From Aralia elata (Eukaryota > Streptophyta > Magnoliopsida > Apiales > Araliaceae), in NCBI GenBank assembly GCA_034770075.1, contig CM068384.1, forward strand, positions 41,637,182-41,701,181: DNA of 64,000 nucleotides, given 5' to 3'. Under the pieces are notes generated by a model, which was not told the origin of the DNA, made no database searches, and saw only the letters and a list, made by a program, of their open reading frames with translations. Position numbers and translations under genes: made by a program. This document shows, one piece after another, positions 11,084 to 21,605 of the stretch. The first letter of the stretch is position 1; every line of letters starts with the position of its first letter.

Positions 11084-11600
11084 GATTATGAAAGGGGATA
11101 CCCTACTTATGACCCCGAATTAACAATAGTGTGTTTGCCTTAAAAAGATGGAGACACTAATTATATAGTGAGAAATGTGAGATCTACAGATCATAAAAGT
11201 TTGAAATATATCTTCATACAGAAGGAGTTAAACATCAGACAACGAAGATGGTTAGAATTAATCAAGGATTAGGACTGTGGAATCTTTATCACCCGGGTAA
11301 GACAAACGTTAACGTGGTTGTCGACGCCTTAGTAGAAAAGGTAGGGAGAAATTGTTAATGTTGACAATACAGGAGGAATTTTGATAAAAGAAATAACGAA
11401 AATGGAATTAGGAGTGAAGCATTCGAAGGAGTCAGAAGAAAAGTTATTTTCGATGGAAGCTCGTCCAACTATAGTGAATAAAGTCAAAGAAGTGCAGAGT
11501 GAAAATGTAGAATGTGGTAGGATAAGTAAGAGAATCTCAGAAGGGGAAGAGATTATATTTAAAATAGATGATGAAGGATGAGTAAGATTTGAAGGAAGAA
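11084..11600 (+). pseudogene. W RNase H remnant joined directly to the RT start
   Basis: Directly after GYYQL the sequence jumps to DYERGYPTYDPEL of RNase H, so ~0.7 kb encoding the RT catalytic core is missing. HKSLKYIFIQKELNIRQRRWLELIKD follows across frameshifts, then the tether region (11381-11581) with ISEGEEIIF. Several frames and stops are needed to follow it. Confidence 0.8.
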
Positions 11601-12200
11601 TTTGAGTATTGTTAGTGCCAGAATTACTAAAGGAAATTTTGTAAGAGGCCATAGTTTGACTTATTCGATTTATTCGGATAGTACAAAGATGTATCAAGAT
11701 CTTCATCAATATTTTTGGTGGCCAAATATGAAGAGGGAAGTTGTAGAGTGCGTGAGTAGGTGCCTAACTTGTCAGAGAGCTAAGGCAAAACATCAAAGAC
11801 CAAGTGGTCTATTGCAATTCTTATAGAATAGAATGGAAGTGGGAACATATAACGAGGAATTTTATGGTAGGACTTTCAGCTACATAGTAAGGTTACGACG
11901 CCATTTGGTAGCAGTAGATTGACTAACAAAGTTAGTGCACTTTTTGCCGATCAAGATTAGGTTCAATTTGGATGAATTGGCCAAGCTGTATATTAAGGAA
12001 GTTGGTGTCGATAATCACAGATTGTTATGCTGATATCGATAGAGTTGGATTCAGATCCGCGATTCATGTCAAGAAGTTTGGAAGGGTCTTCAAGAGAAAA
12101 TGGGGACGCAGTTGAGGTTGAGTACAACGTATCATCCTCAGATAGATGAGTAGAGTGAACGAACGTTTCAAACGTTAGAAGATTTATTAAGAAGCGAAAG
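11601..12200 (+). pseudogene. W integrase remnant
   Basis: A zinc-binding fragment with FWWPNMKREVVECVSRCLTCQRAKA (~11715-11800) is followed by a frameshifted core: VHFLPIKIRFNLDELAKLY (~11940) and QLRLSTTYHPQ near 12110, then SERTFQTLED. The residue corresponding to the glutamate of the DDE triad is visible, but the Asp segments are damaged. Confidence 0.8.
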
Positions 12201-12654
12201 GTAAAATAATGTTTGTACAAATTGTTTTAATCTTATGAAGACATGACGTGTTATGTCCGGAGCCATGCAAGTGAAGAGTAGAGTATATGTTAATTATGTA
12301 GTAATTGCTAAGGTAGCAAAGAATTTTGCAAGAATAGTAAGTTGAAGGGTCATTAGTCCCGAGTAGAGTGAGAGAAAGAAAAAGTTGCTTAATATGGTAG
12401 AGGAGTACTATTATGTTAAAGATGTTGATGCCTGAGTATAACAAGTAGTCGTGAGCCAAGACATGTTAATAAGACTTGGGCTAAGTAAAGATTTTCTGCC
12501 CACGAGTGGGATGAGAAAGAGTAAATGAAAGAGGAAATGATGTATTACCTATGTTGTAGTAATTCAATAAAATTGGGCGACGAATAAATAAGGGTCTAGT
12601 AATAGGCAGAATTTGAATGTACGATTATAGTGATTCCGGGGACGAAATCCTTAT
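12201..12654 (+). other. Decayed tail of W, no recognisable domain
   Basis: No chromodomain or clear integrase C-terminus can be read. Short frames full of stops run to a GGGGACGAAATCCTTATAAGG segment, which also precedes the PPT in Z and places this as the 3' untranslated end of W. Confidence 0.6.
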
Positions 12655-12667
12655 AAGGGGAGAAGAA
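12655..12667 (+). other. W polypurine tract
   Basis: AAGGGGAGAAGAA lies immediately before the LTR TGTAATGACC. It is comparable to the Z tract at 61057-61069. Confidence 0.82.
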
Positions 12668-13740
12668 TGTAATGACCGAGAATACTATGTGTCAATAAAG
12701 ATTAATTTTTTATATTAATGAAATGCATTTTCATGAGGAATTATTTTGAACATATGTGTGAATATGTGCATATAATGATATTTAAGTAAATTTGTCAATT
12801 TACTTATTTTATATTGACTAAGAAATGAAAATGAAGCCAAGATGAATGATTAACCAAGTTGATTGAGGAAAAACAAGATAAGCTTATATTATGAATTAAC
12901 ATATCTTGAATGTTGGCCTTGAATGAAAAATGAAGAGATTAATGATCATTAAGTGATTAAGTAGTATGACTAATATAGAGTGCTTTTATGAATATGGATA
13001 GATATATGTATAATAATTTGTCGATCGAACGATAAGAGTTTTCAAGCCAATTAGGGCTAATTGAGTTAAGGAATTGGTGGAACAAAAAGGAAAGCCAAGA
13101 GATAAGAATTTATTGTGTTAAGCTTATGTTACTAACTAACTAAGCTTGAAATGATAGTCTCGTATGATAATATATGATGGCTTAAATAAATTATGCTAAC
13201 GAACTAGGAAACTTTGTTAAAGGTCGAAAATGAGTTAAGTAAATGACCTAGTCAACAAACCCTAGCGCATTGCTTTTTTGGGAAGGCCAATAGAGGAATT
13301 ATTATGGCCCAAACCTAAGCCCATACCAAGACCTAACAAACTTTGTAGGGAGCCCAAGACCAAGCCCAAACCATGGCCCAATGGGTGAATGATGACATAA
13401 GCATGTGAATAGTAGCATGATGTCATAAAAGGAGGAAAAAGAAAAGCAAATATGGGGGATAATGAGGGTATAATCCGGCCACTAGTGGGCCTCATATGGG
13501 TAGTAAATTTTTCAATTGATGGGTCCCATATGGGGAGAATTTTGTGGCCAAGTGGGTCCCACATGAAGAAAAATGAGAAGCTTAGTTGCAAATTTTATGT
13601 ACATTTCTTTACTCCACAACTATATTCTCATCATTTTGTTTGACATTCTTTTGCAAGTAAACTTTTGATGTTAAGCCTTAAGCATGCTTAGCAAGTATGT
13701 TAGTTGATTAGTGGGAGCCTAAGCAAGGTTAGTGTAGGCC

Positions 13741-13965
13741 TATAAATAGAAGAGGCAAGGAAGAGTTGGTCTTTTGCTATTCATTTTCAGCACATTTTCA
13801 AGTTAGAAAAGTTAGAGAAAAAGAGAGTTTCCAAGTGAACTAGCAAATAGCTTGAGAGAGAAAAGGAGGAGGATACCCACAGCTAGAAGAGAGCAAGTAG
13901 AAGAGGGCTATCAAGCTTATCTAAAAAAGAAACGCCATCATCTTCAATCCCTAGCAAAGGTATAA
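13741..13965 (+). promoter_or_regulatory. W LTR TATA box, leader and splice-donor-like site
   Basis: TATAAATAGA (13741-13750) is followed ~210 nt later by AGCAAAG|GTATAAAG, with the exon end at 13959. The same pair occurs in the inverted W arm on the - strand, with TATA at 25727-25736 and the donor at 25518/25517. Confidence 0.6.
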
Positions 13966-14400
13966 AGATTTCAAAACCCTAGTTTCACTTTTCTTCACAT
14001 AGATTGTGTTTTTGCTTAGTTGTTGTGGGAGTTTTTCTTGAATGGTGGATCTTATGATATAAGGAAGGTTATGATGTAGTATATATGCTTGCTATGTGTT
14101 CTATGTGGGAAAAACCATGAAAACGTGAAAGCTTTCTAAGAAATCTCAAAGTTGGAAAAACTAAGAATTTTTAGAAACGGAACCTAAGATTTGGACAAGC
14201 ATAACTCTTAGCTCACTTCGAATTTTTGAGTGAGGCTAAGTTCTAGAGTTAGATACATGAGTCCCCTAAAATCTCCAATTAGAATTTCTGAAAAATATAT
14301 TGTAGATTTTCGTGGGGATAGATTTTTCCAAAACAGTCCAGACCCAAAAAACTGAATAAACCTTCTGGCCAGTTTGCTCTAAGCCCTGTTTGGACCACTT

Positions 14401-14405
14401 AAACA
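14401..14405 (+). repeat. Left TSD of the copia element (AAACA)
   Basis: AAACA is repeated at 23413-23417. The other W arm has a single uninterrupted CACTTAAACATTGC near 25051-25066, which is the empty site. Confidence 0.93.
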
Positions 14406-16211
14406 TGTTAGGTTTGTACATAGCGCGAATATGCAATCAAATTACATAAATAGTGCGGAAGCGCGATAAAACGGATTTTTAAATTTTTATACAAACCATC
14501 ACCATGATCATCCATGTGCTCAATTATCAATTAAACGAAAGAGATAGAGATTAAGAAATTATACCCTCGTAGAACTGTGCTTCCTCGGGTACAAGTTCAC
14601 CTCCAATTCCTTCGCGTTGTCCTTGAATTTCACCGATTAAATTCCTTCCTTTGATCAACGTTAGCCACCCAAGTGTTTGGCCTCTAGAGGTGATCCACCA
14701 AGGAATAATAGTTGTTCAAGAAGATGGGTGTTGGCAAAACCCTAGTTTCTATCTCTATAGAAATTGCAAGTACTCTCTCTCTCCAATTCTCATGGAAGAG
14801 TGTGTAAATTGTCTAACCCCAAATCATGATAAGACTCCTCTTATTTATAGATATAGGGAACCCTCCTAAACTATTTAGGATTAGGGTTTTTATTTTAATT
14901 AAACTCCTTTAATTAATTGAACTCCTAATCCAATTAGGAATTCATGAGAGAGTACTTCTATTAATTAATTCCCAATCCATATTAGGAATTAAATAATAGT
15001 AATAGTAATAATAATAATAAGACTCCTCTTATTATTTTATATTTAATATTTCCAAAATATTAAATAATAAAAATTAAGCTATTTAATTTATTCTATCTCC
15101 ATAGATTAAATTAAATACACTTAACTTATTATTACGATTATGCCATTTACTTCTTAAATAAATATTTTCCTTTTGCGGTGTGACCCTTTAGGTTCTCCAT
15201 ATTAAACCGGTTGTGAATAAATCAATTAGAACAATTATAATTTTATTTAAATAAATAAATTAAACTATTTAATTCATTTAAATAAATAATATTTATTCTA
15301 CAATAAGGGTAAGCCCCCTTAGCGATCAACGACTTTCCAGATAATATAGATTTCAACATTAATCACAAAAGAACCTTTCAGTGAATAGTTACCGTACAAT
15401 TCAATCCTTCTACCATACAATGTCCCAATTAAATATAAGACATGGATTTACTGTCAAGTCTTATTTTATTTAATTATATGTATTTCGATTCTCAAATTCA
15501 CAACTCTGATAATCAAATTAGAAACTCCTTTCTAATTTCATTCTGCTTTGGCCAAAGACTTCTGAGTCGTCATTTATCGAATCACATAGGATATTCTCTC
15601 CTTTTACTAGAAGTGGTAGATTCTTTGTTGATCATTCACCTATCTCCATGTACAACTTATTATACCCAATCATACCCTTTGATATACCCTAAAGGTCTTA
15701 AGGAACATGTCAAAGTATAACTCATCATACACAAGATACTATGATGATCTCAAGTCCAATGATCACTTGTACTACTATCACTAGAGGAATTCCTATTGAC
15801 AGGCGAGTAAAACTCCATTAGGTATTCCTTAGCGAGCCACGTTCAGTGAACTTATTCTCTAATAAGCACCTACATACTTGCTTTAGTGTCTCCACACAAA
15901 TGATTATGAGATCAATCATCCTCTTCATAAGAGCAAGCAACGTATGTACTAATCTATCCGGATTCACTAATCCCCTTTTTAGTAATCCATCGATTAGGAA
16001 CTATTTTATTTTGTGAGCTATCTAGAATTTAGATCTCATTAGCATGATCACCATCATGATTCTAAAAGCATTGCTCAAAACTATGAGTTTATCACATTTA
16101 ATATAACAGCACTATGTTGATAAAGTAAAATGCATTTAATAATCGAATAAGATTACAAAGTATATGCTACATCATATCAAATATGATTGGCTTGTGTGCA
16201 TACTACTTTCA
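14406..16211 (-). repeat. Copia 3' LTR
   Basis: In + orientation it runs from TGTTAGGTTTG to CTACTTTCA, about 1.8 kb, and matches 21606-23412. It includes an AT-rich block (~14890-15310) and CTCTCTCT near 14774. The small ORF at 15442-15720 and its twin at 22706-22921 lie in the LTR and have no recognisable product. Confidence 0.95.
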
Positions 16212-16224
16212 ATCTCCCACTTGC
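16212..16224 (-). other. Copia polypurine tract
   Basis: On the - strand the tract reads CAAGTGGGAGAT immediately before the LTR start TGAAAG. This is a typical plant copia PPT. Confidence 0.88.
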
Positions 16225-16489
16225 ACTAAAGCCAATCGTCATGGTATCTTATACCCTTCTTCTCTAAGTGACGATCATCCTGCTGTTTGGATAAAGCTTC
16301 AGTAAATGGATATGCAATGTTGTTCTTGAGAGTCCACTATCTCTATAGTGACTTCTTCTCTTTCAATGATTCCACTAATCAAATAAAAGTGCCGCAACAC
16401 ATGTTTGAATCCAAGATGAGACTTAGGAACCATTCCTAGTTCTGTGATGAACTTTTCATCCAAACAATCAACTTGCAGCTTCATTTACA

Positions 16490-17835
16490 GCTATTTACTT
16501 TGTCTTTGTCACTAAACCAGCAACTCTTTGCTGTTTGGAACCTTTCCAATTCACTGCACCACCTTTCAAGGTAACAATTTACCTTAAAGTGGATTTGTTA
16601 TCGTCTTGGTCAGTCTGAAAAAACTTGAGTCTGTTTAGCCCTCTAGTTTTAATTCAAACCTACCATGAATTATGATTACATCTTCAATACCGGTTAAGTA
16701 CTTAAAGATGTTTATCACTGTCTTACAGTGATCTTCTCCAGAATATGACTGATCAACATCAGGCCTAGTATATTCATTGCATACATGATAGTAACTCATG
16801 TGATCTCTCTTTCAATTGGGGACAATTTTAGAGAGATTCTCTCCATGGCTCATCATCATGAGACCTCTCTTGGAGTTTGCCATGCTAAACGCCTTTAGCA
16901 TCAAATGAATATACGTTCCTTGGGTCAAGCCGAACATCCTTTTAAATCTATCTATATAGACTTATATCCCCAATTTATAGGATGCTCCTCCCAAGTCATT
17001 CATGGAGGAATGTTTAGACAATTTTATCTTTACTGATTGTAGCATTGGTGTGTTATTCCTTATCAGTTGTATATCAACATATAATACCAAGGAATGTCAC
17101 AGTGCTCCCACTGACCCTTTTGTACACACTAGGTTCATTCTCCTTTTGATAAAATCAAACTCTTTTGATTGTCTCATCAAAACGAATGTTCCATTTTTGA
17201 GAAGCTTGCCTTAATCCATTAATGGATCATTGTAGCTTAAAACACGATTTGCCTCAACCTTTGAAACAAATTCCTCTGGCTGTATCATACATACATTCTC
17301 CTCAAGTCTTCATTGAGGAAGGACGTCTCCACATCCATTTTGCCAGATTTCGTAATAAGCTATAATCACAAGCAAAATCCAAATGTACTTGAGCATTACC
17401 CGGTAATAAGATTTTATTACAGTCAACTCCTTGACTTGAAAAACCTTTTAAATAGGTCTGGTCTTATAGGTCTCCACCTTGCCATTTGCCCCAGTCTTTC
17501 TCTTAAAGACCCATATACACCATAGTCTATACTTGGTTCTTATACATGGAGTCCATTTCGGATTTCATGGCCATCTGCCATTTCTCTGAGTATCTTCTAC
17601 TCATAGCCTCATCGTATATAACTGGATCATCATCATCTATGATGCGTACCTCATCATCATCCTCTATGATGAATCCATACCTCCTAGGTATCTTCGGTAC
17701 TCTTCCAGATTTACGATTCGGTTGTGGTACAATAGGTCTATCTACAGGTTCCTCGGTTCGACTTAAAGTGCTTTGTGGTTCTTGAACCCCTTCAAGATCT
17801 ATTACCCTCCCACTAGCTTCTTCAATGATAAACAC
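16490..17835 (-). pseudogene. Copia RT and RNase H, heavily mutated
   Basis: Reading leftwards, 17835-17527 is open and gives the integrase-RT linker: RKSGRVPKIPRRYGFI and SEKWQMAMKSEMDSMYKNQV, the usual start of copia RT. Further left, through many frameshifts, are fragments resembling the copia RT palm (LYVDI near 17063-17077), KYLTG and LEGYTDSSF-like RNase H segments (~16600-16700), and GKVPNSKEL near 16530-16555. No full-length frame survives. RT copies the RNA genome and RNase H removes the RNA strand. Confidence 0.82.
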
Positions 17836-18700
17836 CTTTATCTAAGAAGGAAGCGTGTAGGATTATAGTAATAATAATACCCTAAACTTACTTTAGGATA
17901 TCCCACAAGTCTGCACTTGTCAGATTTTGTCCCAAACTTATCTTTGAAACCTTTTCACATAAGTTGGACAACCCCTTATCTTAACATACTTAAGATTAGG
18001 AGTCCTCCCTATCCATAACTTTTATGGAGTCTTAGGGCCGGATTTTGAGGTTACCTTATTTTGTAGATATGCAGCCGTTTCTAGGGTATAACCCCAGATG
18101 GATACTAGAATGTCGGTAAAAATCATTATGGATTGCACCATGTCCAACAAGGTACAATTTCTCCTTTTAGATACACCAATCAATTATTGTGTATCAGGAG
18201 GTTTCCATTATGAGAAAAATACCATTTTGAGATGATCTAGAAACTCATTGCTCAAGTATTCTTTCTTCGATCTGATCAAAGAATCTTAATACTTTGTCAA
18301 TTTGTTTCACTTCTGAATTCTTTGAACATTTCAAATGATTCAGACTTGTATTTCATCAAATACACACATTCAACTCTTTGAATGACCATCTCCTTTTTTT
18401 TCTTTTATTAGTTTGTTCAATTTGCAAAATATTTTTCATGTAAGTCAAGTTTACAAAGTCTATCAAGTGATCTTTCAGTTTCAAACAAAACATTATCATT
18501 ATAAATAGAACAACAATTGTTCTTAAATATAATACCAAAACCTTCCTTGTCCAACAACGGAAGTAATAATGTTTCTAAAGAGAACTGGAACATAATAACA
18601 ACTTATTAACTTAATAGACTTACCCGTAGGCAATGCTAAACTATAAGTTCTTATGGTTAATGTAGCAACCTTTGCTCCATTACAACACATAAGATTACTA
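17836..18700 (-). pseudogene. Copia integrase remnant
   Basis: The clearest part, ~18165-18020 on the - strand, reads TLLDMVQSIM, then IWGYTLETAAYL and KSGPKTP. This corresponds to the rve-core end and GKPxxL region of plant copia integrases. More 5' parts are hard to follow because of frameshifts and stops. The DDE triad cannot be confirmed. Confidence 0.72.
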
Positions 18701-18800
18701 CTTTGTTTAGCTTTCTACTTCTGCTTAGTCTCTGCATTGGATTGCATACGTGAGAACTACAGCCGGTATCCAATACCCAAGTAGAACCTTGACTTATAGA
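18700..18800 (-). pseudogene. Copia aspartic protease active-site segment
   Basis: On the - strand it reads STWVLDTGCSSHVC, with the D-T-G codons at 18770-18762. This is the plant copia protease signature, located between the gag zinc knuckle and integrase as expected. Confidence 0.83.
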
Positions 18801-18879
18801 AAAATTTATTTTATTTCAATCATGAACAAACCCATATTTGTAACCGAAGTTTCACTAAGCTTCTTCTGGTTAGCCTCTG

Positions 18880-19679
18880 TAAGATTCTCCTTACAGTTTC
18901 CTTTCTAGTATCCAGGCTTATTGCAGTGGAAGCAAACTCCTTTGCTATCTGCATCAGTCTTGTTCTTATTGTCCTTTGTTTTTGCCTTTCCATTTACCTT
19001 CTTTGAATTGTTCTTCTTTTAAGAAGATCCTTTAGCCCTCTTCCGCTTCCTTGAAGAATCATCTACCAGTAAGACTTGGTTTTTCTTGGTTGGAAAGTGA
19101 CTCTTTACAGTTTTCAACATGTTTAAGCAACTCAGGCAGGCTGACATATAGCTTGTTCATGTGGAAATTCACAAAAATTTGTGAGAAAGAGTCCGGAAGT
19201 GATTGCAAGATCAAATCTTGGATCAACTCTCCATCCATTAAAACCCAGTTGTCCCAATTGTTCAAACAGATTGATCATTTTAGGACATATGTCTGTACTG
19301 TAGTGCCATTGGTCATTCTAGATCGGAAGAGCTCCCTAGATATCTGATATCTAATAGTCCTACTTTCCTCACCCTTCAACTCCTTGAAGGTGCAAGAGTA
19401 TAGCAGGAGCATCCATAGTTTCATGCTGACGCTGAAGCTCGTTACTCATGGATGCGAGCATGATGCATTGAGCCAACTGTGCATCATCTTGCCACTTTCT
19501 AAAAGTAGCAATCTCTTCCTCAGAGGCATTGTCTGCAACCATTGCAGGAATAGACATATTAAGGACATAAGATAGCTTTTCAGCCTTGAGAACTATTCTC
19601 AAATTCTTTAACCAGTCCTTTTAATACGGTCCGATTAATTAGCATCTAATATGCTCCGCAGTGATAGTGAATTAGACAT
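18880..19679 (-). pseudogene. Copia gag (UBN2-like) with zinc knuckle
   Basis: The chosen start is the ATG at 19679 (- strand), giving MSNSLSLRSILDAN. IVLKAEKLSYVL (~19600-19560) and ELIQDLILQSLPDSFSQIF (~19235-19180) are typical of plant copia gag. A CFHCNKPGY knuckle lies near 18950-18905; the usual His reads Tyr and the following Trp codon reads TAG, both consistent with C-to-T change. Open pieces are 19602-19369 and 19265-19059. Gag would form the particle and bind RNA; this copy cannot. Confidence 0.82.
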
Positions 19680-19883
19680 TGTAAAATTCTATAAATGAAT
19701 TTGTAATTTAACAACATTTTAGCATACATTCATTTTAATTAATTACCAAAATAAATTAGGTCTTTATTTTAAATTGGTATCTCCCACTATTTTCATCAAA
19801 CTATATTACCCTCAATATACAGTTCGGCAAATCTAATTAAAGATTTGCTAGTGAGAATAAGGATCCCATTTCAAATGTATATA

Positions 19884-20178
19884 GCCTTGTGTGTGCACAA
19901 CAAACTATATATAAATAAATAGGTAGACAACTATTGTCAATTACATCACTATGCAACTCCTTGTATTTTGCCTCTTAGATTATAATGGTCAAGTGTGTGC
20001 ACATCCGAACTAAAATAATCTAAGTTAAGTCCAACCTAGCACTTCCATATATTCGAAAGAAAAATACTGTCCTTGTGTGTGCACAACAAAACAGTATCGT
20101 TCAGTCTATGTATAAGCATCAAATGTGATAAAACAACATCTTAAATATTTAATACTCGCCTTGTGTGTGCACAACAAA
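19884..20178 (-). repeat. Dispersed CCTTGTGTGTGCACAACAAA repeats in copia leader
   Basis: Near-identical ~20-bp copies lie at 19885-19905, 20071-20091 and 20159-20178, with a diverged one at 19990-20003. Each contains the palindrome GTGCAC. Confidence 0.85.
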
Positions 20179-20939
20179 CTCATATTAAATATTTAATACT
20201 CTATTGCTTTACCATGCTAGAAGGCGACGTTCGATATTCCTAATATCTTTGAACGCTTAGGACTTAATATAATTTCTTTGAGGGGTTTGTTATTATTTGT
20301 CTCATCTTGTTTAGCGCGCATGCACATATATATATAAAATACGCGTCATATTATTTAACATGCGAAGCATGTTGGATAATATATAATATACATATAGTAA
20401 GCATGCACATATAGAATACTATATTCTACCCAGATTGATTATGGACTTTTATTCTAGTTTGGTTCACTAGAGCCACCAAGTGAACCAAAAGGTCAAACCT
20501 AGGGTGCAAGAATAAAAATTAAATATAACTATTACATTTAAACCCGGGCTCCATTACAAACGGGTCTTCAAGCGCTCCTTACTCCTTTGTCTCCAATTCT
20601 TCAAGTAATTCTAACTAAACCTATTACATAAACTATTTACAATAAATAGAAACATTAATCAGCAGTCAAGGGGAAGTACATAGGAGGAAGATAGAATTTA
20701 CATCAAGAAAAACTAGAGAAGACGAGGTACGCATACCCCATTTATAAAAACCCATTCATTCAAGCATCCACTAAAATAAATCCAATCACACATTGGTCAG
20801 TAGTCCATAATCAATCCCTATTTATTATCATACATATCTCCATATGTATCAATAAATAACATTCATCTCATTAATAATAAAACCATTCCATATATGCATT
20901 GATATCAATTACTGGGCAATTAAAAGTTTACTAGAAATC

Positions 20940-21325
20940 TAATTTTGAAACAAAAATAAACTCTTTTATTTTAATCAAAATTTAAATCATAATAAACTTA
21001 TTTATTTTATTTTATCCAATTTTGAATAAAAATAAACTCCTTTATTTTTAATCAAATTCCAAATCAAAATAAACTCCTTTATTTTAATTAACATGGAAAC
21101 CAATTTCAAGTTCAAAATAAACTCTTTTATTTTAACTTAAAATAGTTGGAAAATAAAATATGTTGAATCCTATTCCTTATCAAAATAAACATCTTTATTT
21201 TTAAGGAAACATGGAATCCTATTCCATGTGTGAATAAACTCCTTTATTCTAGGAAACATGGAATCCTATTCCATATGTGAATAAACTCCTTTATTCAAAA
21301 CTTACATCAATTAAATAAACCATTT
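20940..21325 (-). repeat. AATAAACTCCTTTATTTTA repeat field in copia leader
   Basis: About nine copies of an AAATAAACTCCTTTATTTT-like unit are spaced irregularly over 385 bp, some joined to a repeated GGAAACATGGAATCCTATTCC. Each unit has short complementary ends (AAATAAA with TTTATTT) and could fold into a small hairpin. Confidence 0.8.
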
Positions 21326-21367
21326 ATTTTAATTGAAGTAAAATTATTTTTCTGGATTCTGCTGTCC

Positions 21368-21489
21368 GGCGCAGCTGCGCCCAGAATGAATTGGGAACCG
21401 GCGCAGCTGCGCTGAACCCCAGAAAAAACTGATTCTGGGTATGGGCGCAGCTGCGCTCCAGAATGAACTGGAGCCGGCGCAGCTGCGCC
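21368..21489 (-). repeat. Four copies of the GGCGCAGCTGCGCC palindrome after copia PBS
   Basis: Copies are at 21368-21381, 21400-21413, 21444-21457 and 21476-21489. The first and last are perfect 14-nt palindromes; the middle two end in T instead of C. Starts are 32, 44 and 32 bp apart, each near a CAGAATGAA/CCAGAA context. On the - strand RNA they lie ~100-235 nt downstream of the PBS. Confidence 0.9.
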
Positions 21490-21591
21490 GCGACGCTGAT
21501 TCAGAAAAAATTTATTCTGCCCAAAAATTTCGATCCAATCGCATATCAAACATACATGGAATCATCATAATCGATAATTAGCACAAGGTTA

Positions 21592-21604
21592 GGCTCTGAT
21601 ACCA
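21592..21604 (-). other. PBS of the copia element (initiator tRNA-Met)
   Basis: The - strand reads TGGTATCAGAGCC, one base inside the 5' LTR. This fixes the element's orientation as minus. Confidence 0.92.
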
Positions 21605-21605
21605 T

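Larger units (their letters stand above)
12668..14405 (+). repeat. W 3' LTR, first segment (left arm of the inverted repeat)
   Basis: It begins TGTAATGACCGAG. It continues at 23418 after the copia insertion. The reverse complement occurs at 30040-31097 and 24332-25749. Contents: AT-rich U3, a TATA box at 13741, a leader rich in GAGAG, and a splice-donor-like site at 13959/13960. No gene is visible; small ORFs such as 13262-13591 arise by chance. Confidence 0.9.
19680..21591 (-). other. Copia ~1.9-kb leader between PBS and gag
   Basis: This non-coding stretch is unusually long and repeat-rich. It contains perfect GC palindromes, an AATAAACTCCTTTATTTTA repeat field, and a GTGTGTGCACAACAAAC repeat set, described separately. 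No ORF of note is present. Confidence 0.8.
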
